Under the pieces are notes generated by a model, which was given only the letters and a program-made list of their open reading frames with translations, was not told the origin of the DNA and did no database searches. A stretch of 64,000 nt of DNA from Anaerosporobacter faecicola. Its GTDB lineage: Bacteria > Bacillota > Clostridia > Lachnospirales > Lachnospiraceae. The translations under genes were made by a program, and so were the position numbers. Numbering within the stretch: the first letter of the stretch is position 1; the number at the start of each line of letters is the position of its first letter. The stretch spans positions 40,328-104,327 of the forward strand of contig NZ_JAAQRO010000042.1 in NCBI RefSeq assembly GCF_012070565.1, in the 5' to 3' direction. This document shows, one piece after another, positions 46,469 to 57,079 of this stretch.

Positions 46469-47968
46469 TTATTTCAGCTTTTTAGCCCCTTCATTTTGTT
46501 TGCTATTTATTTCCCTAACCATATTCTCATACATCTCCTCATCAATTTTATATTTCTTATGAATTAATATATAGCAGATTAGGATTGCCACGATTGGTAT
46601 TACAACCATACCCAATCGCAATTCAAAGGTCTGCTTCCAACTGGTTTGCTCAATGTAAGATGCTGCCCGTTCCAAAACTTCCGTTTTTTCTAATTCTCCT
46701 TTTCCTGCTAAGATCTCCAGATTGGTGATTTTCTGGCTAATGGCATAGATTCCACTCAAGATTAATACCAGTGTTACAATCCCCTGGTTAACAGCACTTG
46801 CTAACTTAACAGCAAAGGAACGAACTGCGGAGATAATACTGTCATGCCGTTCCTTGTAACGGTACTCATCATATTCAATGGTGTTATTTAACATGATCAC
46901 GATAACCATATTAAATAATCCTTGGCTAAAAAAGATTAAAAAACCAATTCCATTCAACAGAATCGTATTCTTTGGAAGGACATAATCAAATAATAGAAGA
47001 CCTATATAACCAAGTATGATGAAACATGTTGTCGCAAATAGTAAGGTACTCCGTTTAAACTGTTTTGCAAGTAAGGGAAATACAACTTGCGAAAGTAATG
47101 TACCTAACCCATACATGACCGTAAATAAGAAGATTAAATCCCCACCTTTTGTATAGCCAAATTCAAAATAGAAGAAATTCATACCAAAGATCAAAAGTAA
47201 TCCACTGGCAACATTAAAGATCAACGTTCCAATTCCTATAACAATCAGTTGATCGTTCCGCGCAAATATTTTGAACATATCTCGTAAAGATAATTTTTCG
47301 TTTTGCGGTTGCAGATCTCTTGGTCGTTCCTTTACACCGAGAAATGTTAACGTCTGAAACACAATAAAGCAACAAGCAATAACCAAAGCAACCGTACGAT
47401 ATGCTTTAACCGCATTTCCAGCAACAAGCATTGGGATTGCACCTGCTGCTATAAACTGACCAACACAGCTGAATACACTCATGGTAGTTGCTAAACTATT
47501 ACGCTCCAATGCATTACTGGTCAGGCTAGGAAGCATTCCCCAATATGCAATATCGTTCATGGTATACGTCATGCCCCATAATAGATATCCAAATCCGAAG
47601 AATACTACAAAACTCCACCCTTGTAAACGTACAGAGAACAACAGACTAATTACAATGGCATTACAAATCGCACCTGTTATAATCCAAGGTCGAAACTTTC
47701 CATGCTTCAGTTTACTATTTTCAATAATAATTCCCATAAGAGGGTCATTAAAGGCGTCCCAGATCAAACATACAATGATGATTCCAGAAATGGCACTAAA
47801 TTGAGCAACCGTAAGCTTCATCGTATATTGAATATAGGTAATTAAGAACATACTGACCATAGCATATGCCATATCTCTACCTACTGCACCAATACTATAG
47901 GTCCATTTGGTACGAGAATCTAGTTTTTCAGTCTTTGTAATCTGATTTTTCTGTTTTCCCATAATCAT
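46469..47968 (-). CDS. GPH-family glycoside/sugar:cation symporter
   Basis: This 499-residue protein has about twelve membrane segments. GPH (MelB-type) marks include WTYSIGAVGRDMAYAMVSMF near the N-terminus and the motif NDPLMGIIIENSKLKHGKFRPWI. Transporters of this family import oligosaccharides or glycosides with sodium or protons. It lies 5 bp after the GH3 gene, so the pair would import and hydrolyse the same glycoside. Because the upstream gene has lost its promoter region, expression of this gene is doubtful unless read-through occurs. Confidence 0.88.
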   Translation of the reverse strand: MIMGKQKNQITKTEKLDSRTKWTYSIGAVGRDMAYAMVSMFLITYIQYTMKLTVAQFSAISGIIIVCLIWDAFNDPLMGIIIENSKLKHGKFRPWIITGAICNAIVISLLFSVRLQGWSFVVFFGFGYLLWGMTYTMNDIAYWGMLPSLTSNALERNSLATTMSVFSCVGQFIAAGAIPMLVAGNAVKAYRTVALVIACCFIVFQTLTFLGVKERPRDLQPQNEKLSLRDMFKIFARNDQLIVIGIGTLIFNVASGLLLIFGMNFFYFEFGYTKGGDLIFLFTVMYGLGTLLSQVVFPLLAKQFKRSTLLFATTCFIILGYIGLLLFDYVLPKNTILLNGIGFLIFFSQGLFNMVIVIMLNNTIEYDEYRYKERHDSIISAVRSFAVKLASAVNQGIVTLVLILSGIYAISQKITNLEILAGKGELEKTEVLERAASYIEQTSWKQTFELRLGMVVIPIVAILICYILIHKKYKIDEEMYENMVREINSKQNEGAKKLK

Positions 47969-47973
47969 TCACC

Positions 47974-50091
47974 TCATTTTCGTAATAATCGTCCCATTGC
48001 TTTGAAACAGTGTCCGTTTGCAATTAATACTAACGCTTCCCCGATCCTTAGCGGAAACATCCCGTCACTTGCACATATTACACAATCCAATGGTCCCTCG
48101 CATAATGCACTAATGATCATCTGTACACCTGGATCCGTCTTGGGTTTTCCTTTGTTCATTCTGTAATAAAGTGCTTTGATCAGTCGTAATGCAAGTCGAT
48201 TTACTTTTGAATGCTTCCCTAAGGTCTGTAAGGAATGATAGATGGTATACTCTCCTTTTTTAACAGCATCAAACTGACTAAACGGTTTTCCATATAGTAC
48301 TTGGAATGCATTAGATTCAATGGTTTTACCTTTCTCTTGCTCCAATTGAAAATACGTGGCACACTCCGTTCGTTGGTCAACATCATAGTGCACGCCTTCT
48401 ACTTGAATCTCCTGTTCCAGGCGTATATCCTGGCTGGAAGCGCCTACACAGATCTTATATTTGCCACTTGGCATAATGTATTTTCCTTGTTTCACATCGT
48501 ATAAGCAAAAACTATCTTCAGGTAATACGATCTCCACAACTTTGCTCTCTCCTGGCTTTAGCTCCACCTTTGTAAATCCTCTTAGTTCTTTATGGGCCCG
48601 TAGATAGGTAGATTTTGGATTGACTACATAGACTTGCACAATCTCTTTTCCTATATAATCACCTGTATTAGAAATGGTGCACCGCACCTTCAGCGTTCCT
48701 TGTGTATACATTGTCTGCTCTACCTCTAATTGACTGTATGCAAACGTTGTATAGGAAAGTCCATATCCAAATTCAAATAAAACCGGTACATGGAACGTAT
48801 CATAATACCGATATCCTACAAAGATGCTCTCTCTGTATTCAACGTCATCGCTATCCGGTGCATAGAATTCCTTGTTGGGTACATCATCTAAACTTCTAGG
48901 AAATGTCTCGGCAAGTTTCCCACTTGGATTCACCTGTCCTAGCAACAACCTGGCACAAGCCTCTCCTACTCCTTGACCCCCTAGATACATATGCAGTACT
49001 GCTTTTACTTTAGGTAAAAATGGCATAAGCATTGGTCCTCCACCCAATGTCACAACAATAATCTTGTTATTCACCGCATATAATCGATTCAATAGATGAA
49101 TCTGACATTCTGGAATCTGTAATGTTTTCCGATCATACCCTTCCCCTTCCACTTGTTCTGTCAAGCCACCAAAGAATAGTATGGGCATCTGCGCACGAGC
49201 TAGTCTAACTGCTTCTTCTTCCAACTCTGGAATTGTCTCATCCTTTTCTTTGTCATATCCTTTCACGTAGGCAACCTCAATTCCACTTTCCTTTAATGCT
49301 TCTACTGTATTTTTCGTTTTTGCTGTGGTGATATGACTACTTCCTCCTCCTTGAAAACGCATATTGACTGCAAGATCTCCAATTACAAGCACAGGGCATT
49401 GTTTATCCAAAGGTAACACACCCTCATTTTTTAAGAGCACTGCTGATTCACATGCAAGATTGACTGCTATCTCATGTTGTTTTTGATAATCAATGGTTAC
49501 TTTCTTTCTCTTTGGAGCAAGGGTGGTAACAAGATTTACTACTTGATCAACTGCTCGATCAAGTTCCTCCATCGTAAGTGTTTTCTTCTTAATGGCATCT
49601 AAAATCTGCTTCGTATGGATTCCTAAACTATCTGGCATTTCCAAATCCATTCCCGCCTTAATGCATTGCACCACATCTATCGCAGCTCCCCAATCTGAAA
49701 TCACGGCACCTTCAAATCCCCATTCATTTCGAAGAATATCCGTTAATAGAAATTTGTTCGCACAGGAATACTCCCCATTTACCCGATTATAGGAAGCCAT
49801 AACCGTCGTTGGTTTTCCCTCTTTTACTGCAATTTCAAAAGGTTTTAGATATATTTCTCGTAATGCCCGATCGTCTATCTGACTATTCATCGTCATTCGT
49901 CTTGTTTCTTGGTTATTGACTGCAAAATGCTTTAATGATGTACCTACCCCTAATTGTTCCATTCCCCTTATATACGCTGCAGCCAGTTTTCCAGCTAAGT
50001 ATGGATCTTCGGAGAAATACTCAAAATTTCGTCCACACAAAGGAGAACGTTTGATATTGACACCGCAGCCCAAAACAGCCGCAAGTAAGAT
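47974..50091 (-). pseudogene. GH3 glycoside hydrolase lacking its N-terminus
   Basis: GH3 homology runs from the stop at 47974 up to about 50082 (AAVLGCGVNIKRSPLCGRNF) and then ends. Relatives have roughly 90-100 more residues before this point, including the start and the MTDGPHG region. The frame meets a stop at 50092-50094. Remaining parts are normal: the nucleophile aspartate in GAVISDWGAAID, the second domain (GGGPMLMPF, YLGGQGVGEA, GKLAETFP), the FN3-like domain and an extra C-terminal part of about 130 residues. A TTG at 50073 could initiate only a truncated barrel. The substrate would be a beta-glucoside or beta-xyloside. Upstream sequence on the other strand is an AraC remnant. Confidence 0.85.
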
Positions 50092-50419
50092 TCATGAAAC
50101 ATACTCTCTTCCCATCAGGCAATGCCTTCATTACATACATCAACATTTACACAATAAAATAACCGTTGCTACATTAGCAACGGTCTGTAATCTCTCCGTA
50201 GATTATTGTTCCCTTTTATTCAAAAAAGAAGTAGGAAAAACCATCTCCTCTTATATACGTACCGCAAAACTAGAAGCCACCAAAGTCCTACTTACTACCA
50301 ATTGTAATTATAGTACAATCTGCTATAATTATGGCTTCTGTTCCGAGTCCTACTATATTGCCTGCTTTAAGAAGGAATATGGCGTCACACCAAGGGAGTA
50401 TGTTGCTTCTCATACATAA
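50081..50419 (+). pseudogene. AraC-family regulator remnant (DNA-binding domain only)
   Basis: About 112 codons encode a complete AraC-type DNA-binding domain: ITVATLATVCNLSVDYCSLLFKKEVG, YIRTAKLEATKVLL and CYNYGFCSESYYIACFKKEY, ending GVTPREYVASHT and TAA. The N-terminal sensor domain and start are missing. The frame stays open further upstream only because it runs antisense to the GH3 gene. The homology begins within a few bases of where GH3 homology on the other strand stops. This was probably the divergent activator of the GH3-transporter operon. Confidence 0.8.
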
Positions 50420-50500
50420 GTTCAACATACATAAATTTAATGATAAATTCAAAAATTTCATTAAGTTCTCAACACGATAATTTTGATGTGAACCCGCTTC

Positions 50501-52903
50501 TTATTCTTGCACTTGATAATACGCTTTTTTCTTATACTCATCGAACATACTATTATACTGAATAATTTTATACTCTTTGATTTGTTCCGATACCGTTGTA
50601 GTTTCATCAAAGGCATGCCATATTCCGTCATTTTTCATATAACCAAAGGCATTAATTGCGGATACATCCTTTTGCAAATTGCGTAGATAATTCGTATAAC
50701 TTGTTCCTTTTACCCCTGCTTGCTCCAACAGATATGCTCCTAGATAATTCGCACTCATATCAATGTTCTGCTCTTCTCCTGTATATTGGTTGGACCAGAT
50801 TAGATACGGAACGGTGTATTTTTTCTGACAGTCCTGAATGCTTGAGGAGAGTTCACTATAGATATATTGGCTAGTATCTGTCCTAAAATGTGGCTGATGA
50901 TCTCCAAAGAAGCATATGATCACCGGTTCATCCACTTCACGAAAATACGCTAACAAGTCTTCTAGCGCATTCACAGATTCATTAATTACGGTCAGATACG
51001 TAACAAGGTCAGGATACTGGGCAATTTCACTGGATACCTCAAGTCGTTTAAGGCTTCCTAACTTCGTAATGTCATACCCGCTGTGGTTTTGAATCGTTAC
51101 ATTGAAGATGAAACCTGGTTCTGTCATCGCCTCATATTCCTCAATTACCTTATCGTAACAGGATCGATCACTTACAAGATTTCTGTACTTAACAGGGTTA
51201 TCAAAATCTTTCAGTGACAGGAATCGATCGAAAGTAAAGTTACGATACACATTCTTTCGATTCCAATTTCTTTCTGCAGCCGGATGAATTGCCAGTGTCT
51301 CATAACCATTTTTATGAAAGATTTGTGCAAGATTTGATATACCTTTCATATTGTATAATTCATAAGGATTGGCTCCATATGGCAGGTTACCAATGGTATT
51401 CCCCGTTAAGAATTCGAATTCCGTGTTACAGGTTCCACCACCAATTGTTGATACATATAAATTACCCTTTGCCATACAGTTGGTTATGGCATCCCATTTT
51501 TCAAAGCAGTCTTGTTCAAGTCCCTTCTCCTTCAACACGGCAAGATTACTAAAGGTCTCATTCATAATGGCTATAACTGTTGGCTTTTTGTATTCCTCTT
51601 TTTCATACTCTTCTGTAGTTGTTTCTGCCTGATTCGCATAGATTTCATCGACTACTTGACTGGAGTAATTCGCAGGTTCTTTCACTTGCATATTCTGGAA
51701 CATCGTTAAGAAGGATAATACAAAGCCACTTCGATAATAGGTATAACGAGGTGTCCAATAATCCATCTTAACTTTAAATTGATCTTTGAAACTAACAGAA
51801 TGGAAACTAATTACAACAAGAAGTATTGCACCAATGGCACATCCCCTTCCAACCATTCTTTGTTTCTTTGTTCGATGATCTTTGGGAAGCATCTGAATGA
51901 TTACTAGACAGGCAAGAAACAAGAGCACAACTCGTAATACCGTATCATCCCATGCAAAGTTATAGTTTCCAGCGACCTGGTACGCGGTACCAAGAGAATA
52001 AAAATCAGGTGGTACAATTGGTTTCCCTCGAAAGATATAGATGTAATGATCTGCCAGACCAATGAGCAATGCTACCGTATAGTACACATACAGGCTGCCT
52101 TTTCGATGTCCAATCAGATTCACAAATATAAAAAGTGCAATGGAAAACAACACCAGATTAATATGTATGTAATAGCTCGACATCTTATTAAGATCCGGAT
52201 TTGTTACATATTCCACTAGATACATTCCAATAATAGGCGTGATCAGGTAGAACACATAGGGAATTCCACGAATCTTCTTTATTATTGCCAAATTCTGAAG
52301 TCTCTGAGGGTAGATCCAACAAATCGCGAGAAACGCAAAGATAGCAACCGCATAGGTAAAACTCTCCGTGCTTTCCTGGCAAATGTTTTCGTTCCTGTAA
52401 TTTACTTTCATACCATACAGAAAGAGCATTGCAATAAGTACTTTTCCAATCTTAAGGCAGTGGTCAATCTTTTCTCTGTTGCTGTTCACTCTTTTTTTGT
52501 TCTTATCTTCTGCTCCCTTTTCGTCTAAATCTACAGGCTCTACAGACTCTGTTATCTCTTTGTCTATTAAATTGGCGTTAATTAATTCGGCGTTCGTTAA
52601 TTGGACGTTCTTCCTGTATCCACCAGTTTCCTTACTCATAAAGAAAAAGAACACGTATAACAAAATTGCAAGAACATATTTTAAAACGGATCGATTCGTT
52701 CCAAATAATGAAAAAAATGGACTCCATGTTTTGTTAAAGATAACAGCAAACAGGATTGCAAGTAAACTCCATTGGAGCATAATTTGAACAATTCTCTTTC
52801 GCCGCTCACCCGTGTTCTCTTCTTCTCTTCTTCTCTTCTCAATGTATGCAAAGCAGATGCTTGGACATATAATCAATACCATCAGATCTAGTACACAAAT
52901 CAT
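50501..52903 (-). CDS. LtaS-like membrane phosphoglycerol-transferase/sulfatase-family protein
   Basis: Start at ATG 52903 (after AAGGAAAGTGATAGA) is preferred; an in-frame ATG at 52933 adds ten residues. The 800-residue product has about ten membrane segments in its first half, twice the usual LtaS number, interrupted by a charged cytoplasmic loop (about residues 100-145). The extracellular sulfatase-type domain has the nucleophile region TIGGGTCNTEFEFLTGN, TIQNHSGYD and FFGDHQPHF. It is related to the 21961 gene but more like exported phosphoglycerol transferases acting on glycans. The C-terminus lacks the IPT-like domain. It is monocistronic. Confidence 0.85.
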   Translation of the reverse strand: MICVLDLMVLIICPSICFAYIEKRRREEENTGERRKRIVQIMLQWSLLAILFAVIFNKTWSPFFSLFGTNRSVLKYVLAILLYVFFFFMSKETGGYRKNVQLTNAELINANLIDKEITESVEPVDLDEKGAEDKNKKRVNSNREKIDHCLKIGKVLIAMLFLYGMKVNYRNENICQESTESFTYAVAIFAFLAICWIYPQRLQNLAIIKKIRGIPYVFYLITPIIGMYLVEYVTNPDLNKMSSYYIHINLVLFSIALFIFVNLIGHRKGSLYVYYTVALLIGLADHYIYIFRGKPIVPPDFYSLGTAYQVAGNYNFAWDDTVLRVVLLFLACLVIIQMLPKDHRTKKQRMVGRGCAIGAILLVVISFHSVSFKDQFKVKMDYWTPRYTYYRSGFVLSFLTMFQNMQVKEPANYSSQVVDEIYANQAETTTEEYEKEEYKKPTVIAIMNETFSNLAVLKEKGLEQDCFEKWDAITNCMAKGNLYVSTIGGGTCNTEFEFLTGNTIGNLPYGANPYELYNMKGISNLAQIFHKNGYETLAIHPAAERNWNRKNVYRNFTFDRFLSLKDFDNPVKYRNLVSDRSCYDKVIEEYEAMTEPGFIFNVTIQNHSGYDITKLGSLKRLEVSSEIAQYPDLVTYLTVINESVNALEDLLAYFREVDEPVIICFFGDHQPHFRTDTSQYIYSELSSSIQDCQKKYTVPYLIWSNQYTGEEQNIDMSANYLGAYLLEQAGVKGTSYTNYLRNLQKDVSAINAFGYMKNDGIWHAFDETTTVSEQIKEYKIIQYNSMFDEYKKKAYYQVQE

Positions 52904-53157
52904 TCTTCTATCACTTTCCTTTACCTGTATCATGAATCATAAGATTAGCGCGGCAAATGCCTATTTATGCTTTTCGAGGAATATACAGTAATTCTATTCG
53001 TTGAAGAGTTTTTATGTGCATCTATGGTTATTGATACGTCTTTTTTATTCAGACTAGATTATACATTTCTGACTTACATATGTCAATTGTTGTCGATAGC
53101 CCCTTTTTAAATTGCACTTCTATAGCTTGGCTATAGCTTTATCTCACTGCTTATTGT

Positions 53158-53604
53158 TTATTTCTTTAATGCTTGGTACTTCAACATCACTTCTTGTGCT
53201 AGTTCTTTATGTGTTTTCCCTAGATTCATTAAATAAGCCACAGTATTCCCAGGATATTCAACAATCTCACCTAAACCAGCTACTTCATAACAACTTCGAA
53301 CTACATTGATCACGCAATCATCTGTATGATCACTATTACAATCATGGCAAAGAGTAAGCATCAGCGCTACTCCTGTCGTGATCTCATCTTGCTCATAATG
53401 CTTCGTGTCCAAAGATGGTATATCATCTGTGGAGATTCCTATCCCTTTGGCCTTAGCAGCAAGACACTTCTCTCTATAGTCTTTCGCAAATGCCATTGCA
53501 CAGTTTGATGTAGCACATGATAAATCACAAGTGGTACAATCACAAGTGTTCTCAATGCTTTCTTTAATCGTATCAAATATCATTTTCTTTCCTTCTGGAG
53601 TCAT
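53158..53604 (-). CDS. Cys-rich hypothetical protein
   Basis: This 148-residue protein has about ten cysteines, clustered in NTCDCTTCDLSCATSNCAMAF (residues about 19-39) and LTLCHDCNSDHTDDCVINVVRSC. The spacing suggests zinc or iron-sulfur binding. No family was recognised. Soluble, mainly helical. The start is preceded by a moderate GAGGTAGAG. It stands alone between the LtaS-like and EAL genes; no terminator was found. Similar-looking Cys-rich proteins in anaerobes are often redox or metal-storage proteins, but that is only a guess here. Confidence 0.7.
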   Translation of the reverse strand: MTPEGKKMIFDTIKESIENTCDCTTCDLSCATSNCAMAFAKDYREKCLAAKAKGIGISTDDIPSLDTKHYEQDEITTGVALMLTLCHDCNSDHTDDCVINVVRSCYEVAGLGEIVEYPGNTVAYLMNLGKTHKELAQEVMLKYQALKK

Positions 53605-53725
53605 ATTCTCTACCTCACTTTATCATTTGTTTGTCTATTCGAAACAAAAATAAAACAAAAAGTTTGCAATGCATACGATTTCAAGCTTTCTTTTATAGTA
53701 GCATATTGGCAGTATGGTGTCAAAA

Positions 53726-55831
53726 CTAACATGGTTCTATACTTGCTCCTATGCCCGACACTACACCTGATGACGTTACATATTTGCTAAACGCTCTTTC
53801 TTCATACTCCTTCACAGGCATCGGCTTTGCATAAAAGTATCCTTGGATCATATCACATCCTTTACCTGCTAAGAAATCCACTTGTTCTTTCGTTTCAATC
53901 CCTTCTGCTACCGTTCGCATATTGAGGCATTTTGCAAGTTGTATTGTTTCTCCAACGATGATATCACCACGTTTTTCTTGATCTTCTCCGCGGAAGAAAT
54001 CTGCATCGAGTTTTAAAACATCGAGTGGAAGATCCTTTAATGTATTCAAGGATGAATATCCTGCACCAAAATCATCCATGGATAATTCGAATCCATACTC
54101 TTTTAATTTCTTAACTGTATGAAGCAGTACTTTCTTATCATCAAAGAATGCACTTTCCGTTAACTCAATCTCAATCACTTCATGTGGTGTCTGATAGTAA
54201 TCCACTAGCTCACAGAGATGTTCTGCCAAATGTTCTGTTGTAAAATGTGCTCTGGATATATTAACAGAGACTGGTACAACTGTTTTTCCCTCCTTGATCC
54301 ATTGTGATTGTAGTTTTGCAACATGAGACACCATATAATCGTCTAACTTCATAATAAACCCATTGTTTTCAAAGATCGGTATAAACTTGTATGGAGTAAG
54401 GAACCCCTTTTCTGGACTATTCCACCGAACCAATGCTTCTGCTCCAACAAGCTGATCATCTTTTGGATCGTATTTCGGCTGAAGATATACTTCGAATTCC
54501 TCATTAGCCATTGCTTTCTCCATGGCATTCTCAACCCAATTGACCCATTGTTGTTTCTCAACCATTTTCTGGTCAAATACTGCTATTGCATTCTCTTCGT
54601 TCTCCTCTAGCGAAGCCCTTGCTTCACTGGCGTAGGTATAACTTTGTGCAATGTCAACATTCGTACGTGGATAAAAACGTCCCGTATCCTTTCGTTGAAC
54701 CGAATAATTCATATAGATACCTGCATGAAACGATAAATGATTTTTCATCGTAGTCATCGATAGCTTACTTATCAAATATTCGACCCGCTTCTTACATTCT
54801 TCCTCATTGTTACATGTAAGCAATAATGCAAAATTTGCCTTCGCATAGCGAGCACATAACTCTTTCTTATCAATCTCTTGATTAATGGTAGAATTGACCA
54901 GTTTTAATAGTTCTTCCCCTGCATTTACTCCATAACAGGAACAGAAGCTTCGATATCTTTTCAGTTGCAGATCAATAATTGCATATGTTTTGGCTGCTTG
55001 CCATCTTGAAGTAAGAAGTTTCTCCGCATAGTGAAGAAAATATATCCAATTCTTCCCCTTGGTAACCGTATCATAGTAAAACAATTGATACATCTGATGT
55101 TGTAAACGTATTCTCGATATAATCTTAATTACTAAGGATATCGCTAGTACAGTAAAAAGAACGAGAAACATAACCGCTAAAGCAAAAATACTGACAAAAT
55201 CTTCTCCCGTTATGATTAACTCACACGGAACCAATAGGCGTTCCTCAGATGATGCCACTTCCACATCTGTCCAATACGATGCACTGTATACTGGCTGCTT
55301 CAACCAGCCTTCCTCTTTCTCACTAATATTTTTCATTACTGCTTTCAGAATCTTTTTCACAGAAACATGAAATTCTCCATCATCTGAAATCCAGTTTTGA
55401 TCTCCGTTCGTATCAAAGTAATAGGTATTATTCGTCTGTATATAAATTGACATTTCGTTATGTAAGTCAACTGTTATGTCACCATGACTTTCAAGAATCG
55501 TATGATCCTTTCCTAATAAAGCAAGGCGATTATAACTGGAATTATTCGCTGCAAGATCAGACAATACTTCTTCTTTACTGGAATCTGATGAAATTCTAGA
55601 ATCATATAACTTTCCTATGTATTCGGCTTCTGTTGTCGCTTCCTCGAACTTTGTTTGTACAATATCCTCTACAAGTTTTACCGTGCTAACACAGAATAGA
55701 GCATTTAGTAGTGCTATATAGAATAGAAATGTTAGAATAGACGGCCATATATGTTTCTTTTTCAGTTTGCGGACTTTATTTATTTTTTGTGTGTTATTCT
55801 GTTTCATTTTAAATTTATCTGTTGTATTCAC
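53726..55831 (-). CDS. membrane cyclic-di-GMP phosphodiesterase (degenerate GGDEF + EAL)
   Basis: This 701-residue protein has a membrane segment near residues 30-50, an extracellular sensor of about 165 residues and a second membrane segment (about 218-240). A GGDEF-type domain without the GGDEF signature follows (about 255-415). The EAL domain (about 440-690) is intact: GAEALVRWNSPEKG, EIELTESAFF, MDDFGAGYSSL, VLKLDADFF, AEGIETKEQ and IQGYFYAKPM. It should hydrolyse c-di-GMP, with activity set by the extracellular signal. The target could be motility or adhesion; a chemoreceptor lies nearby. Confidence 0.92.
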   Translation of the reverse strand: MNTTDKFKMKQNNTQKINKVRKLKKKHIWPSILTFLFYIALLNALFCVSTVKLVEDIVQTKFEEATTEAEYIGKLYDSRISSDSSKEEVLSDLAANNSSYNRLALLGKDHTILESHGDITVDLHNEMSIYIQTNNTYYFDTNGDQNWISDDGEFHVSVKKILKAVMKNISEKEEGWLKQPVYSASYWTDVEVASSEERLLVPCELIITGEDFVSIFALAVMFLVLFTVLAISLVIKIISRIRLQHQMYQLFYYDTVTKGKNWIYFLHYAEKLLTSRWQAAKTYAIIDLQLKRYRSFCSCYGVNAGEELLKLVNSTINQEIDKKELCARYAKANFALLLTCNNEEECKKRVEYLISKLSMTTMKNHLSFHAGIYMNYSVQRKDTGRFYPRTNVDIAQSYTYASEARASLEENEENAIAVFDQKMVEKQQWVNWVENAMEKAMANEEFEVYLQPKYDPKDDQLVGAEALVRWNSPEKGFLTPYKFIPIFENNGFIMKLDDYMVSHVAKLQSQWIKEGKTVVPVSVNISRAHFTTEHLAEHLCELVDYYQTPHEVIEIELTESAFFDDKKVLLHTVKKLKEYGFELSMDDFGAGYSSLNTLKDLPLDVLKLDADFFRGEDQEKRGDIIVGETIQLAKCLNMRTVAEGIETKEQVDFLAGKGCDMIQGYFYAKPMPVKEYEERAFSKYVTSSGVVSGIGASIEPC

Positions 55832-56075
55832 CCCATTGCTCCTTTTCCTTTGTTTTATTCAGATTCCTATGTTCATCAGCAATTGATGTACTAGTCCCCC
55901 TTCTTTGGTTAATATTCTACAATAAAACATTGTTAATTTCCACTATTTCTTATTTTCTTACAATTGGCATGATCTCATTCTTTTGTTCTCGTCCTACTAA
56001 AAAAACATGGAGAATACAACCGATCTGTATCCATGCAAAGCCGCTACTGCCTTGGGCAATAAACACAATAATAGT

Positions 56076-56121
56076 AAACAAAAAGAATCCCACGGGGGCG
56101 ACCGTGGAATTCTTTTTGTTT
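56076..56121. terminator. bidirectional terminator after the nucleotidyltransferase-like gene
   Basis: A 20-bp stem with one mismatch (56076-56095 with 56102-56121) and a 6-base loop, with A/T-rich stem ends. The 55832-56075 stretch next to it is AT-rich and holds only the upstream region of the EAL gene. Confidence 0.9.
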
Positions 56122-56160
56122 TACTACCATCATTCGTTGTTTTATAATCAATTTTCTCTA

Positions 56161-57066
56161 TTACTCGTTCTTTAAGCGATAATCTAATCGATATACCGGT
56201 TCTTTGCATATCGGTATTTTTTCTTGAATACCATATTGTTCAACAATTCCTACTCTCACTAACCAATCAAAATTCAATCCAAATCCGTGGGGTCGCGTAT
56301 TATATGTAAAATGCTCCAAATTGCCATGGATCTTCAAATAAGATAGCACTGGTTCATATACTTGTTCTGTCATTGATTCAAGATACTCCACGCAACAATC
56401 CAAAATTGATTGCAGTACTTCCTTGGTAACAACCTTATGATATAGCGGATCGTAGATTTTCTCAAATAAGTCCGGATTCAATGCTTTTCCTTGTGGAATC
56501 AGCTCCCGTTCAGGAACGAACTTCCTATTAAATATCTCAATCCATGCGATGTTCTCAGCAATCTGTGGGATAAAATATAGCACATTCTCTAAATTATCTT
56601 TCACATAGAAGTTCTTTTCTGCTTTGTTAAGATAATAGACGGCTCCAGAAAACCCCAATAGCATCTCTTGCTGTCGCATTACATCGCCAATATAAAAAGC
56701 ATCCTCCATTAAATCATCTAATAATAAATCTTTTGAAAACAGCTTCGTACTTTTACTAAAAGCTTTCCAGATATAATTATCCGCATCCTGATTTTGAAGA
56801 AAGTCTTTAAAAGAACTTAGGGTAAATACGTTCAATATCACATTCATACCTTCATCTGCTAACGGATAGCATGATTTTCCTTTATAGCCATCGTCCAAGA
56901 TTACAGCAATTTGAATGTCAGACCATTTCCATATCTGGTCATGACTCATACTTCCCAATAAAAACGCTGCAATACATTTCTTATTCTCTAATAGACGATC
57001 TTTCACTCTTTCAATAATACGAATACAGTTTTCTCTCAGAGCTGTATTTTCCATATATCGATTCAC
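56161..57066 (-). CDS. nucleotidyltransferase-fold protein with incomplete active site
   Basis: This 301-residue protein has an N-terminal polymerase-beta-type fold: CIAAFLLGSMSHDQIWKWSDIQIAVILDD (about residues 32-60). The GS motif is present and the first metal aspartate (SD) is kept, but the second position of the DxD pair is glutamine, so catalysis is doubtful. The rest is helical, as in kanamycin-type nucleotidyltransferases. It starts 13 bp after the UvrA2-like gene and is cotranscribed with it and with the AraC-BtrH gene, suggesting a shared response, perhaps to a toxic small molecule. Confidence 0.7.
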   Translation of the reverse strand: MNRYMENTALRENCIRIIERVKDRLLENKKCIAAFLLGSMSHDQIWKWSDIQIAVILDDGYKGKSCYPLADEGMNVILNVFTLSSFKDFLQNQDADNYIWKAFSKSTKLFSKDLLLDDLMEDAFYIGDVMRQQEMLLGFSGAVYYLNKAEKNFYVKDNLENVLYFIPQIAENIAWIEIFNRKFVPERELIPQGKALNPDLFEKIYDPLYHKVVTKEVLQSILDCCVEYLESMTEQVYEPVLSYLKIHGNLEHFTYNTRPHGFGLNFDWLVRVGIVEQYGIQEKIPICKEPVYRLDYRLKNE

Positions 57067-57079
57067 CTGCTTTTCTATC

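Noticed and set aside
49916..50080. N-terminal extension of the AraC remnant
   Set aside because: This stretch is the antisense of conserved GH3 sequence and has no AraC similarity.
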